Positions 25,287 through 36,575 of a stretch of DNA of 64,000 nt are shown in pieces. Position 1 is the stretch's first letter. Each line of letters starts with the position of its first letter. A program made the position numbers and the translations under genes. Origin of the DNA: Catenulispora acidiphila DSM 44928 (lineage in GTDB: Bacteria; Actinomycetota; Actinomycetes; Streptomycetales; Catenulisporaceae); assembly GCF_000024025.1 (NCBI RefSeq), contig NC_013131.1, positions 5,952,001 to 6,016,000 of the forward strand. The letters are read 5' to 3'. The notes beneath the pieces were generated by a model. That model saw nothing but the letters and a program-made list of their open reading frames with translations, searched no databases and was not told the origin of the DNA.

Positions 25287-26468
25287 ATGAACGAGCGGAC
25301 GAGCCCCCAGAACGCGCTGGACACCATGCGCCGCCTGTCCGCGGCCGTCCTCGCGGTCAGCCGCCACCTCGCCACCGACGAGGTGCTGCAGACCATCGTG
25401 GCCACCGCCCGCGAGCTGATCGGCGCCGAGTACGCGGCCCTGGGCATCCCGGACGGCGCGGGCAGCTTCGCGCAGTTCCTCGTGGACGGCGTCTCCGACG
25501 AGCAGTGGGCCGCGATCGGACCGCTCCCCCGCCAGCACGGCATGCTCGCCGTGATGCTCCAGGACCCGGCGCCGCAGCGGCTCGCCGACGTCCGCGAGGA
25601 CCCGCGCTTCCGCTGGTGGCCCAAGGCGCACCCGGAGATGGACGCCTTCCTGGGCCAGCAGATCCGCGACGGCGATGAGATCCTCGGCGCGCTGTTCCTG
25701 GCCAACAAGGACGGCGGCTTCACCAAGGACGACGAGGAACTGCTCGGCGTGCTGGCCGGCCACGCCGCCATCGCGCTGCGCCACGCCCGCCTCTACGAGC
25801 GCGAACGCGAGCTGGCGATCACCCGCGAGCGCAACCGCCTGGCCCGCGAGCTGCACGACGCCGTCGCCCAGAAGCTGTTCGCGCTCCGCCTGACCTCCCA
25901 AGCCGCCGCCGAGGTCCTGGACACCGACCCGGCGCGCGCCCGCGCGGAGCTGGAGCAGGTCGCGACGCTGGCCAAGGAGGCCGCCGAGGAGCTGCGCTCG
26001 GTGGTGGTCGAGCTGCGCCCGGCCGAGCTGGAGGAGGACGGGCTGGCGGTGACGCTGCGCAAGCACGTCGAGGTGCTGGACCGGGTGAACCAGACCGCCG
26101 GCGGCCCGCGGGTGACCTTCGAGGGCGAGGATGTCAAAGCCCTGTCGCCGGCGGCCGAAGAGGTGCTGCTGCGGGTCGCGCAGGAAGCGCTGCACAACGC
26201 GCTGCGCCACGCCGACGCCGCCACCATCAGCGTCCGGCTGCGCGAGCACTGCCCCGCCGGCGCCAAGTCCTGCGGCGGCGCGCTGTTGGAAGTGGTCGAC
26301 GACGGCGCCGGCTTCGACCCGGCGACGGTCCGCCGCGCCGGCCGCAGCCTGGGCCTGGTGTCGATGCGGGACCGCGCCAAATCGGTGCGCGGACGCCTGG
26401 ACGTCGCCTCGGCGCCCGGCGCGGGGACGACGATCCGGCTGGAGGTGGACCGTGGGCGTGCGGCCTGA
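25287..26468 (+). CDS. GAF-domain histidine kinase (NarL-partner type)
   Basis: Soluble sensor kinase of 393 residues without membrane segments. An N-terminal GAF domain (about 25-165) is followed by a HisKA_3 dimerisation domain with the phospho-acceptor His in [19 protein letters not shown] (His about 191) and an HATPase_c domain ([31 protein letters not shown]). It overlaps the response regulator gene by 17 bases. The signal is unknown; the GAF domain could bind a cyclic nucleotide, haem or other small ligand. Confidence 0.94.
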   Translation: MNERTSPQNALDTMRRLSAAVLAVSRHLATDEVLQTIVATARELIGAEYAALGIPDGAGSFAQFLVDGVSDEQWAAIGPLPRQHGMLAVMLQDPAPQRLADVREDPRFRWWPKAHPEMDAFLGQQIRDGDEILGALFLANKDGGFTKDDEELLGVLAGHAAIALRHARLYERERELAITRERNRLARELHDAVAQKLFALRLTSQAAAEVLDTDPARARAELEQVATLAKEAAEELRSVVVELRPAELEEDGLAVTLRKHVEVLDRVNQTAGGPRVTFEGEDVKALSPAAEEVLLRVAQEALHNALRHADAATISVRLREHCPAGAKSCGGALLEVVDDGAGFDPATVRRAGRSLGLVSMRDRAKSVRGRLDVASAPGAGTTIRLEVDRGRAA

Positions 26469-27129
26469 GGTCATCAGGGTGTTGATCGCGGACGACCACC
26501 GCATGGTCCGCCAGGGCCTGCGCACGTTTCTGGAGCTGCAGGAGGGCATCGAGGTCGCCGGCGAGGCGGCGGACGGCGCGGAGTGCGCCGAGCGGGCCGC
26601 CGAGCTCGAGCCGGACGTCATCCTGCTGGACCTGGTGATGCCCGGCGTGGACGGCGTCGGGGCGATGGAGCTGCTGCGCGAGGCCGGCTCCACGGCCCGG
26701 GTCCTGGTCGTGACCAGCTTCACCGACCGCCGGATGATCATCCCGGCGATCCGCGCCGGCGCGCGCGGCTACGTCTACAAGGACGTCGACCCGGCGGCGC
26801 TGGCGGCCGCGGTCCGCTCGGTCCACGCCGGGCACGTCCTCCTGGAACCCGAGGTCGCCACCGCACTGCTGGACTCCGGCAGCAACGGCGCGGCCGACCA
26901 GGGCCCGCAGGCGCCGGCGCTCACCGCGCGCGAGCGCGAGGTGCTGGTGCTGATCGCCCAGGGACGCGCGAACCGCGAGATCGCGCGGGCGCTGGTGTTG
27001 GCCGAGAAGACGGTCAAGACGCACGTCTCCAACATCCTGATGAAGCTCGGCGTCGCGGACCGGACGCAGGCCGCGCTGTGGGCGGTGCGGCACGGGATCG
27101 CGCCGGAGGATCAGCGCCCCCTGACGTAA
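26452..27129 (+). CDS. NarL/FixJ-family response regulator
   Basis: Two-domain regulator of 225 residues: receiver (phospho-acceptor Asp60 in [10 protein letters not shown], acidic pair ADDH near 14) and LuxR-type helix-turn-helix ([20 protein letters not shown] and [20 protein letters not shown]). GTG 26452 is chosen because GGAGG lies six bases before it, inside the end of the kinase gene. It is clearly the partner of the GAF kinase. Confidence 0.95.
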   Translation: MGVRPEVIRVLIADDHRMVRQGLRTFLELQEGIEVAGEAADGAECAERAAELEPDVILLDLVMPGVDGVGAMELLREAGSTARVLVVTSFTDRRMIIPAIRAGARGYVYKDVDPAALAAAVRSVHAGHVLLEPEVATALLDSGSNGAADQGPQAPALTAREREVLVLIAQGRANREIARALVLAEKTVKTHVSNILMKLGVADRTQAALWAVRHGIAPEDQRPLT

Positions 27130-27161
27130 GGCGCGTGGACGCCGCATGCAAGACTTTCCGC

Positions 27162-27740
27162 GTGCAGCACAGGAGCCACAAAACACGCTTGGCGGTCGCC
27201 ATATCCACGGCCACCGTGCTGGCTGTCGGGCTGGCCGCCTGCGGTGGCGCGGGCCCGAAGAACGCGGCGGGTCTGGGGACGGCCGGCGCCATCGCGGCCG
27301 ACCACCGCAAGCCGTTCCCGGTGCTCTCCGGGACCACCCTCGACGGCGCCCAGCTCGATCTGAGCTCGTACAAGGGCCAGATCGTGGTCATGAACATCTG
27401 GGCGTCGTGGTGCGACAGCTGCGAGGCGGAGGCTCCGTACCTGGAGCACGCCTACGAGACGTACAAGGACAAGGGCGTGCGGTTCGTCGGCATCGACGCG
27501 GGCGATGACAACACCGGACAGGCGCGGGCGTTCGTCAAGGCCAAGCAGATCGGCTACCCGAACCTGGTCGACGGCGTCGACGAGAAGCTGCTCACCAAGC
27601 TCGCCGGGATCACCTCCCTGGGCTCGGTCCCCTCGACGCTGATCATCGACAAGAACGGCGACCTGGCCTGGCGGTCACTGCGCCCCGTGGACTACAACGC
27701 CCTGTCCGCGGCGCTCGGTCCGGTCATCGCGGAGCAGTAG
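27162..27740 (+). CDS. TlpA/ResA-like thioredoxin lipoprotein
   Basis: Extracytoplasmic thiol-disulfide protein of 192 residues. It has a positively charged start, a hydrophobic core and lipobox LAAC with Cys27. The mature domain is a thioredoxin fold of the AhpC/TSA-Redoxin type, with active site WASWCDSCEAEAP (Cys about 84 and 87) and a cis-Pro in GSVPSTLIID. GTG 27162 gives a normal lipoprotein signal; GTG 27135 is an in-frame alternative with AAGG upstream. Its last 17 bases overlap the end of the convergent dienelactone hydrolase gene. Confidence 0.88.
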   Translation: MQHRSHKTRLAVAISTATVLAVGLAACGGAGPKNAAGLGTAGAIAADHRKPFPVLSGTTLDGAQLDLSSYKGQIVVMNIWASWCDSCEAEAPYLEHAYETYKDKGVRFVGIDAGDDNTGQARAFVKAKQIGYPNLVDGVDEKLLTKLAGITSLGSVPSTLIIDKNGDLAWRSLRPVDYNALSAALGPVIAEQ

Positions 27741-28518
27741 CGGGATCAGAACCCGGAAACGCCCCCGCGAGCAGCGAGAGCAGCCGGTCCCAGTGCTGCT
27801 CCAACCCGGCGGGGTTGAAGGCGGTGGTGTCGGACATCGTGAAGCCGTGGATGGTGTCGGGGTAGATCTCCGAGGTGTAGGAGACCCCGGTTCCATCCAG
27901 CACCCGATTCAGTTCCCTGACAGCCTCGGGCTCCATGTCCGTCGCCGCGTGGCCGAGGTGGATGTCGGCGGTGATCGCCGGGATGACGTCCAGGTGCAGG
28001 CTGTCGGGCGCGTCGCTGAGCAGCTTGCCCGCGTGGAACGCGGCGACGGCGGCGACCTGGTCCCGGTGCGCCGCAGCCGTCCGCAGCGCCAGACGGCCGC
28101 CCATGCAGTAGCCGACGACCGCGATCGGGCCGGGACTCACCTCGGGCCGACTGGTCAGGAAGCGCACGTAGGCCTCGGCATCGCGCAGGATCCGGTCGGT
28201 GGTGTGCGCCTGCAGCACCGGCATCAGCTGCGCCACCGCCCTGGGCCGCGCCTCCTCCCCCACGAAATCGGGGAGTTCGATCAGCGGCGCCGGTCCGTGG
28301 CGGTAGAACACGTTCGGGACCAGGACGTAGTAACCGTGCACAGCCAGCTCGCGTGCTCTGCGCTCCAGCTCCGGCCGGATGCCGAAGATGTCCATGTAGA
28401 GCAGCACCCCGGGATGCCGTTCGCCGCCGTCGGGGAACGCGGCGAAGGCATCAGCCTGGCCGTCCAGGGTGGGGATCTCGAACTCGGCTGTGGGCACGGT
28501 TTCTCCTTCGATCGTCAC
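27724..28518 (-). CDS. dienelactone hydrolase-family protein
   Basis: Alpha/beta hydrolase of 264 residues. The nucleophile is Cys in VVGYCMGGRLAL (about 138), as in dienelactone hydrolases, and the His is in YPDTIHGFTM (about 225). The natural substrate is uncertain, since many homologues outside chloroaromatic pathways have unknown roles. ATG 28518 has a GGAGAAACC stretch upstream. The gene converges with, and overlaps, the TlpA-like gene. Confidence 0.9.
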   Translation of the reverse strand: MTIEGETVPTAEFEIPTLDGQADAFAAFPDGGERHPGVLLYMDIFGIRPELERRARELAVHGYYVLVPNVFYRHGPAPLIELPDFVGEEARPRAVAQLMPVLQAHTTDRILRDAEAYVRFLTSRPEVSPGPIAVVGYCMGGRLALRTAAAHRDQVAAVAAFHAGKLLSDAPDSLHLDVIPAITADIHLGHAATDMEPEAVRELNRVLDGTGVSYTSEIYPDTIHGFTMSDTTAFNPAGLEQHWDRLLSLLAGAFPGSDPATAPR

Positions 28519-28597
28519 TGAGGCGGGGGGCGGGGACGCGGGGCGGCGGGATGCGGATCACGGGTCACAGGTCACGGCTGTGGCCGGGCCGGCGGCG

Positions 28598-29185
28598 TCA
28601 GAAGTCGACGCGCATCACGACCCGCCGCGGCGTCGGACGACTGACCTCGACGAACCCGGCGTCCTGGAACATCGCCCTGGTCCCGACGTGCGCCTCGCCC
28701 CACGGCACGGGATCGCCGGGCTCGGTGACCATCGGATAGGCCTCCAGCGCCTTGGCGCCCCGGTCGCGGGCGAAGGGCACCGTGGCCAGCGCGAGCTCGC
28801 CGGCGATGCCCTGCCTGCGATGGCCGGGGCGGATATGGAAGCAGGTCACCGCCCACACGGCCGCGTCGTCCTTGTCCTCGTCCCGGCCCGGCCACAGGAC
28901 CCGGCTGCGGCGCAGCGCGCGGAACGCGGTGCGCGGCTCGACCGAGACCCAGCCGACCGCCTCGCCGTCGCGGTAGGCGACCAGGCCGCTGGTGGTCTCG
29001 GCGTCCGGATCGCCGCACGAGGTCTGTGTCTGGAGGCGGAAGGCGCGTTCCTCGTCCGAGACGTTCTTCCAGTCGCTGCCGGGACTCTTGAAGCGCTGGC
29101 AGTAGCACCGGCATCCGTGGCAGTTGGCTGACCTGAGCACCGCTTGCAGATCCGGCCAACCGGCCTGGTTCGCCGGGATGATCAC
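28598..29185 (-). CDS. GNAT-family acetyltransferase with Cys cluster
   Basis: Acetyl-CoA-dependent N-acetyltransferase of 195 residues. The acetyl-CoA loop is seen in CFHIRPGHRRQGIAGELA (about 103-120). Near the N terminus ANCHGCRCYCQRFK (about 20-33) holds four cysteines, as in a GNAT subgroup that may bind zinc. GTG 29185 overlaps the acyltransferase stop in a GTGA, with GGAGG ten bases before, so it is translationally coupled to that gene. The substrate is unknown. Confidence 0.82.
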   Translation of the reverse strand: MIIPANQAGWPDLQAVLRSANCHGCRCYCQRFKSPGSDWKNVSDEERAFRLQTQTSCGDPDAETTSGLVAYRDGEAVGWVSVEPRTAFRALRRSRVLWPGRDEDKDDAAVWAVTCFHIRPGHRRQGIAGELALATVPFARDRGAKALEAYPMVTEPGDPVPWGEAHVGTRAMFQDAGFVEVSRPTPRRVVMRVDF

Positions 29186-31563
29186 GACGTCTTCGCCTCC
29201 AGGAGTTGCGGGATCGCGTTCCGCAAATATAGACGCGCGCCGGGCTTGTAGTAGTGGACACCGTCCCAGCGGTAGGAGCGGCTGGCGGCGATCGTCGGGT
29301 CCTGACAGAACTGCGCGGGCGGATACACGGCGCGGACGTGGTGCGCCGGGTCGGTGGCGTAGGCGGACAGCAGGGCGTTGACGTGCGCGACGCGCGAGTC
29401 GTCGCCGCGCTCGGGCCACAGGCCGCCGGAGCTGCCGCTGGTGTGGACCGGGCGGTAGCAGGGCAGCAGCGCCAGGTCGAGCTGCGGCAGGCCGGTGGCC
29501 TTCAGGGTGCTGACGGCGGCGGCCAGCCGGGTGTCGAAGTAGGCGTCCCAGCCGGCGGTGCCGAACGGCAGGGCGGCGCCGTCCACCTGCTCGTCGAACA
29601 GGTCCCAGGCGCCGACCATCAGCAGCGCGGTGTCGGCGTGGTCGCGGGTGACGCGCGAGGCCCACTTGGCGACCGTGCCGCCGCATTCGGCGTCCAGGTC
29701 GCGGCGGTCGCCGGCGCCGCTGCTGATCCGGCCGCCGAGGAAGTCGCAGCCCTCGGTGGTGTCGTCCAGCAGGCGGAGGTAGCCGGCGGTGTCCGGCGGG
29801 CGGTTGAGGTACAGGGTCATGCCCTGCGAGTCGCCGATCAGGGCCACGCGCGGCGGATGCGCCGGGCGCGGCGGGAGGGCGGTCGGGTAGGCGGGGGTGG
29901 CGCCGGCGACGGCAGTGTGCGGCTGGGGTTGCGGCTGCGGCTGTGCGGCGGCGCCGTGCGGCTCGTCGAGGGCGGCGGCGGGACGGTTGTCGACGGCGAC
30001 CGCCTTGGCGTCGGCAGGGTGCGCGGCGGCGGTCGTGACCAGCGTGTCGGCGAGCATGGCGCACGCCGCGACGACCGCCAGCGCCGAGCCGGCGGTCGCC
30101 AGCGGCAGCCCGAGTTCCCGCCTGCCGAACGCCTCGCGGGCGCGGTCGGCGGCACGGCCGAGGGCGCCGTGGCGGATCGGCGTCTCGATGTAGCGGTAGG
30201 TGAGGTCGGCGAGCACCACGGAGGCCAGGACGCGCACCAGCAGCACGGTCTGCGGCGCCCAGGTGACGTCGGCGCCGGGGCGGGTGATGTCGAAGATCGG
30301 CCAGTGCCACAGATAGAGCGCGTAGGAGCGTTCGCCGAGCCAGACGAACAGCCGGCCGGACAGCAGCCCGGACACCGCGGTCCCGGCGACCAGGGTCCTG
30401 ATGAGCACCGCCGAGGCGACGGACACCGCGATCAGGCCGACCGGGTAGAGCGCGGACGAGGTCGCCGGGACGGCGGCGAAGGCCCACAGGATGCCGGCCA
30501 GGGTGAGGAAGGACGCGGATTCGGTGGCGATGCGGCGTGCGTTGTTCGCTGTCGGCTGCGGCTGCGGCCGACTTTGCGTTTCCGCTTCCGCCTGCTCGCG
30601 CGGCTTCTCGCGGGCGATCTGCAGGAGCGCTGCCAGGACGCCGATCAGCAGCTCGAGGGCACGGGTGTCGGTGCCGTAGTAGACGCGGGAGGGGTCGCGC
30701 CACGGCGAGTAGAGCAGGACGGTCAGGCCGACCGAGCAGGCGGCGAGCAGCGTGGCCCAGCCGACGGCGCGCCACAGGGCTCTGAGGCGTTCGGCGCGTT
30801 CGGCGCGCGCGGTACGTTCGGTTAGCTCGCCGTTCCCGGACCCCCGCGAATGCGGCGACCGGCCGAGCGCGACCAGCAGGAACGCGGGCCAGACGACGTA
30901 GAACTGCTCCTCGACCGCCAGCGACCACAGGTGCAGCAGCAGGCTCGGGCGTCCGGTGCCGCCGAAGTAGGACTGCCCGTGGGCGACGAACCACCAGTTG
31001 GTCACGTAGAACACCGAGGCGGTGGCGTCGCTGCGGAAGCTCGCGGCTTCGCTCGGCAGCCACAGCACCACGTAGGCGCACACCGCCGCCAGGACGACGA
31101 ACAGCGCCGGCAGCAGACGGCGCGCGCGGCGGTGGTAGAAGCGGCGCAGGGCGACGGCGCCGGTCGCGAGGTATTCGCGGGCGAGCAGGCCGGTGATGAG
31201 GTAGCCGGACAGGACGAAGAAGACGTCGACGCCGAGGAACCCGCCACGGAAGCGGGTCAGGCCCGCGTGGTAGAGCAGGACGGCGGCGACGGCGACCGCG
31301 CGGAGGCCGTCGAGGGCCGGGATGCGGGCGGTGGCGGGCTGCGGCGCTAAGGACTCTCCCGCTTCGGGCCCGGCACGCAGGGGCGTGTCAGCCTCCGTCG
31401 AGGCTTCGAGGCCGGCGATCGACCTCAGCTCGGCGGCTCCGTCGGTCCGCGCTGTACCCGCGTCCGAGCCGCCGCTCCCGCGCCGCCCTGAGGCGGTGCC
31501 GAACACCGGCAACTCGACGAAGCGATGACGCGGAAGCGGCCGCGCCCTCTCATCAGGCTCCAT
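29182..31563 (-). CDS. membrane acyltransferase fused to SGNH domain
   Basis: Protein of 793 residues of the OafA/YrhL type that O-acylates surface glycans. After a disordered start (1-80) comes the acyltransferase-3 domain with about ten membrane segments (about 85-470), including RIPALDGLRAVAVAAVLLYH and LGVDVFFVLSGYLIT. A proline-rich linker leads to an extracellular SGNH domain (about 570-793) with block I IGDSQGM and the catalytic Asp-His in DGVHYYKPGA. The cytoplasmic or membrane part would pass acyl groups out for transfer by SGNH. A Glu/Gln-rich insert at about 300-325 is unusual. Confidence 0.92.
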   Translation of the reverse strand: MEPDERARPLPRHRFVELPVFGTASGRRGSGGSDAGTARTDGAAELRSIAGLEASTEADTPLRAGPEAGESLAPQPATARIPALDGLRAVAVAAVLLYHAGLTRFRGGFLGVDVFFVLSGYLITGLLAREYLATGAVALRRFYHRRARRLLPALFVVLAAVCAYVVLWLPSEAASFRSDATASVFYVTNWWFVAHGQSYFGGTGRPSLLLHLWSLAVEEQFYVVWPAFLLVALGRSPHSRGSGNGELTERTARAERAERLRALWRAVGWATLLAACSVGLTVLLYSPWRDPSRVYYGTDTRALELLIGVLAALLQIAREKPREQAEAETQSRPQPQPTANNARRIATESASFLTLAGILWAFAAVPATSSALYPVGLIAVSVASAVLIRTLVAGTAVSGLLSGRLFVWLGERSYALYLWHWPIFDITRPGADVTWAPQTVLLVRVLASVVLADLTYRYIETPIRHGALGRAADRAREAFGRRELGLPLATAGSALAVVAACAMLADTLVTTAAAHPADAKAVAVDNRPAAALDEPHGAAAQPQPQPQPHTAVAGATPAYPTALPPRPAHPPRVALIGDSQGMTLYLNRPPDTAGYLRLLDDTTEGCDFLGGRISSGAGDRRDLDAECGGTVAKWASRVTRDHADTALLMVGAWDLFDEQVDGAALPFGTAGWDAYFDTRLAAAVSTLKATGLPQLDLALLPCYRPVHTSGSSGGLWPERGDDSRVAHVNALLSAYATDPAHHVRAVYPPAQFCQDPTIAASRSYRWDGVHYYKPGARLYLRNAIPQLLEAKTS

Positions 31564-31762
31564 GGGTCCGCCTCACTCAGCCGTCCGCCCAGACGAACCC
31601 GGAGGCACGCCGTGCCCCTCGCTCCAGGGCACACCCCCTTATGCACCCATTTCGCCCGACCGTTAACGCGGTTCAGGAGGACTGCGGAGCCGAATCACCC
31701 GTCCAGCGGAGACGAGGCCGATAGGGAGGGTTATAGGACAGTCGTTTCTTCGCAGAACCTGC

Positions 31763-32581
31763 TCACCGGCGCAGCTGACGGAGGGTCCATCCCCGCCCCG
31801 CTGTATCAAGCCCTTGCGTCGCCGCCGTGAACAGCTCGGCTGCGCGGCGGTAGGACAGGCGTCCGCGTCCGGTCACCGCGCACCGGTCGCGGGCGAGGGT
31901 GTCGGCGGGCGCGCGCCGGTCGGTCAGGAACAGTGGTCCGGAGGGGCGGCCCGCTGCCAGCAGGGCCAGCAGGGTTCCGGTGGCGGCGCGCCAGTGCAGT
32001 GGTTCGCCGGGTAGGCGGGGGCGGGTGCGGCGGCCGTTCGGGTCCAGGTCCGGGACGTCGAGGGCGAGGATGCGTTCGATGCCGCCGCCGCTGTCGTAGA
32101 CCGCGTGCCACAGGGCTTGTTCGCGCAGGGGCGCGCGGAGCCGCAGGACGGCGCGCGCCTGGTCGTCGGTGAGCGTTTCGATGCTCGGAGCGGTCGCGAT
32201 CCGCCGGCGGATCGCGGAGGTGGGGTCGGAGGTGACCCATTCCCGGGCGCGCCACCATGACAGGGCGCTGCGCAGGATCGCCAGTTCGCGGTTCGCGGTG
32301 CGGGCGCCGACGGCCGCCTCCCGTGCAGCGAATCCGGCTTCGAGGCGGGACGGTGCCGTCGCGCTGTCGAGCAGCCCGAGCGGGACCACCGGCGCCGCCG
32401 CGCCCCGGCGGGCGGCGCCGACCGGGGATTCACGCTCGACGAGCATCCAGGACCAGGTGGTCAGGGCTATGCGATAAATCCGCTGCGAAGCGGTGCTCAA
32501 GCCCGCGGACACCAGGAAGCGTTCGACCGCGACCGCGTATTCGACCGGCGGTGCGCATTCCGAAGTTACCGCAGTAAACAA
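31763..32581 (-). CDS. truncated tyrosine-recombinase-like protein
   Basis: Protein of about 272 residues. The N-terminal part (VEYAVAVERFLVSAGLSTAS, RIYRIALTTWSWMLVER) matches the core-binding SAM-like domain of phage-type integrases, and TANRELAILRSALSWW and LTDDQARAVLRL the following region. The box II motif of the family, HxLRH, would be expected at WTLRQLRR, but the protein ends exactly there: the catalytic His, second Arg and Tyr are absent. It is a remnant or a non-catalytic DNA-binding derivative. TTG 32581 has AGGGG seven bases upstream; TTG 32635 extends the frame without a ribosome site. Confidence 0.65.
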   Translation of the reverse strand: MFTAVTSECAPPVEYAVAVERFLVSAGLSTASQRIYRIALTTWSWMLVERESPVGAARRGAAAPVVPLGLLDSATAPSRLEAGFAAREAAVGARTANRELAILRSALSWWRAREWVTSDPTSAIRRRIATAPSIETLTDDQARAVLRLRAPLREQALWHAVYDSGGGIERILALDVPDLDPNGRRTRPRLPGEPLHWRAATGTLLALLAAGRPSGPLFLTDRRAPADTLARDRCAVTGRGRLSYRRAAELFTAATQGLDTAGRGWTLRQLRR

Positions 32582-32653
32582 GCTCTCACCCCTGCCGTTC
32601 CGACCCTCTCGAAGAAGTGTAATACGAAAGGTCAAGGTAGCTATTTACTGCGG
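32569..32653. promoter_or_regulatory. 10-bp inverted repeat between divergent genes
   Basis: CCGCAGTAAA at 32569-32578 and its exact complement TTTACTGCGG at 32644-32653, 65 bases apart, flank the control region between the recombinase-like gene and the MFS gene. It may be a paired operator or the trace of an insertion. Confidence 0.45.
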
Positions 32654-32721
32654 CGAAATCGACTCTCTATAACCTTTAGGCAAAGAGACTCAACTTCGGC
32701 GCAGAAAACCCTTGAGCGGGC

Positions 32722-34056
32722 TTGTGCGAAGCGGCGACGCTCCGTCCTGTGTCTCGAATGTTCTCCGCGCTCGCGGACAAAGATTTCCGCTGGTTCTTCA
32801 CCGGCTACCTGACCTCCAAGCTCGGCAGCGCTATGGCGCCGGTCGCCATCGCTTTCGCCGTGCTGCACACCGGCGTGGGGGCGGGCGGGCTGGGGTGGGT
32901 GATGGCGGCGCGGATCGTGCCGGTGGTGCTGCTTCTGCTGCTCGGCGGGGTGTTCGCCGACCGGCTCGGGGGGCGGCGGGTGATGATCGCCTCCGATCTG
33001 CTGCGCTGCGGGGCGCAGGCGGCGTTCGGGGCGCTGGTGCTGAGCGGGCATGCGACGCTCACGGCGATGATCGCGGTAAGCGTGCTGTCGGGGGTCGGTG
33101 AGGGGATCTTCAGCCCGTCGCTGCAGGCGCTGATCCCGCGGCTGATCCCGGACGGTCGGCGCAGCGACGCCAACGCGCTGCTCAGCGTGGCCGTGTCCGG
33201 TGCCGGGGTGGCCGGGCCGGCGCTCGGCGGGCTGATCGCGGCGGTCTTCGGCGGGGCGGCGGGTCCGGCGTCGGTGCTGTTCGTCGACAGCGCCAGCTAC
33301 GCGGTGAGCATCGGGGTGCTGCTGCGGCTCTCGCACGTGCCGCAGCCGGAGGCCGGCGAGCGGTCGACGATCATCAGGGACCTGCGGGAGGGCTGGGACG
33401 AGTTCCGCTCCCGGACCTGGCTGTGGCTCACGACGCTGCAGTTCGGGTTCTTCAACGCGCTGGTCTGGGCGCCGTACCTGGTGCTGGGTCCGGTGGTGGC
33501 CGAACACCGGCTGGGCGGCGCCGGGGCGTGGGGACTGGTGCTCGCCGCGAACAGCGCGGGGTCGATCGTCGGCGGGCTGGCGCTGCTGGGGCGCCGACCG
33601 AGGCGGCCGTTCCTGATCTCGGTGATCGCCGCGTTCGGGTACGTGTTCACCCCGGCGCTGCTGGCCAGCAGCCTGCCGCTGCCGTTCGTGTGCGCCGCCG
33701 CGGCGGTCACCGGCGTCGGCGGCGCGGTCGGTTCGGCGCTGGACACCACGGTGATGCAGCAGCGCGTGCCGGTCGAGGTACTGGGGCGGATCACGGCGTA
33801 CCAGACGCTCGGCGCGTTCGCGCTCGGGCCGCTCGGGCTGGTCGTCGCGGGCCCGTTGGGGGCGGCGTTCGGGGTGGCGGCGTTCCTGGCGTTCGGGGCG
33901 GTGTTCCAGTTCGCGACGGTGGTCCTGATGCTCGCTTTGCCCGCTGTGAGGCGTCTTGACCTGGAAGATCCGGACTTGTCGGAACCCTCGGCTACGGTGA
34001 TCGAAACAGTGATCGAACAACCGCCGGTCACATCGCCCACCCCCTCAGGAGGTTGA
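32722..34056 (+). CDS. MFS exporter
   Basis: Major facilitator permease of 444 residues with about 11-12 membrane segments. The loop 2-3 motif reads GGVFADRLGGRRVM (about 75-88). The layout resembles MFS_3-type drug or siderophore exporters. GTG 32722, GTG 32749 and ATG 32758 (MFSALADKDFRWFF) are all in frame; the last removes a short atypical start. The stop overlaps the AGGAGG region used by the next gene, so the two are likely co-transcribed. Confidence 0.9.
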   Translation: MCEAATLRPVSRMFSALADKDFRWFFTGYLTSKLGSAMAPVAIAFAVLHTGVGAGGLGWVMAARIVPVVLLLLLGGVFADRLGGRRVMIASDLLRCGAQAAFGALVLSGHATLTAMIAVSVLSGVGEGIFSPSLQALIPRLIPDGRRSDANALLSVAVSGAGVAGPALGGLIAAVFGGAAGPASVLFVDSASYAVSIGVLLRLSHVPQPEAGERSTIIRDLREGWDEFRSRTWLWLTTLQFGFFNALVWAPYLVLGPVVAEHRLGGAGAWGLVLAANSAGSIVGGLALLGRRPRRPFLISVIAAFGYVFTPALLASSLPLPFVCAAAAVTGVGGAVGSALDTTVMQQRVPVEVLGRITAYQTLGAFALGPLGLVVAGPLGAAFGVAAFLAFGAVFQFATVVLMLALPAVRRLDLEDPDLSEPSATVIETVIEQPPVTSPTPSGG

Positions 34057-34058
34057 CC

Positions 34059-34658
34059 ATGACCGCCGCCGAAGCCGCCGCCGCCGCCCGCACCGACACC
34101 GGCAGCGCATGGACCCGCTCCCCCGACCACGTCCGCCGCCGAACCGGCCGCGCCATCTGGGACGCCGCCGAAGCCGAACCGGACCCCCTCGCCGCCATCG
34201 ACACCGCCCGCCACCTCGCCGCCGACCTCCTCGACCGCCTGACCCGCACCGCCCCCGAAGGCGACCACCTCGCCACCTGCCTGGCCCACGCCCACCCCGC
34301 CGAACCCGGCCTGGCCGCCGACCTCCCCCTGCCCCGCCACCACCGCCACCGCCACCCCGACCGCGAAGCCGCCGGCACCACCTTCGGCAGCCTCCTGGTC
34401 CTGGGCGCCCTCACCGGCACCCCGGTAGCCATGATCCTCCGCACCTGCCGCAACCCCTGCCCCCGAACCACCCCCCACGCATCCACCCTCCAAGGCTGGG
34501 TCCTCCGAGACCACCACGCCCACCCCCTCAGCCGCGGCGCCATCCGCACCATCGCCCACGGCGGCAAGAAGCCCCACCCCGCACTACCGCAGCACCCAGA
34601 GGAGGGAACTAGCTATGAAAAGGCGTACACGCTCTACACCGTGGGGGAAGAAGCCTGA
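34059..34658 (+). CDS. unknown protein downstream of the MFS gene
   Basis: Protein of 199 residues I do not recognise. It starts at ATG 34059 with a perfect AGGAGG six bases upstream, two bases after the MFS stop. Third codon positions are almost all G or C up to about 34590, so the frame is real. It begins with an Ala-rich helical part, has two His/Arg-rich stretches (PLPRHHRHRHPDRE near 92-105), then a more hydrophobic GTTFGSLLVLGALTGTPVAM. The last 16 residues, TSYEKAYTLYTVGEEA, differ in composition and have lower G/C at third positions. The following gene is an FxLD-type methyltransferase, so a link to peptide modification is possible but unproven. Confidence 0.6.
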   Translation: MTAAEAAAAARTDTGSAWTRSPDHVRRRTGRAIWDAAEAEPDPLAAIDTARHLAADLLDRLTRTAPEGDHLATCLAHAHPAEPGLAADLPLPRHHRHRHPDREAAGTTFGSLLVLGALTGTPVAMILRTCRNPCPRTTPHASTLQGWVLRDHHAHPLSRGAIRTIAHGGKKPHPALPQHPEEGTSYEKAYTLYTVGEEA

Positions 34659-34676
34659 TGCGAGGAGGTGGCTCAG

Positions 34677-36524
<1,848 letters not shown>

Positions 36525-36575
36525 GCGACATACGTCGTTTCCCTGCGAAGCGCCGAGGGGGAGGAAGACCGACCC

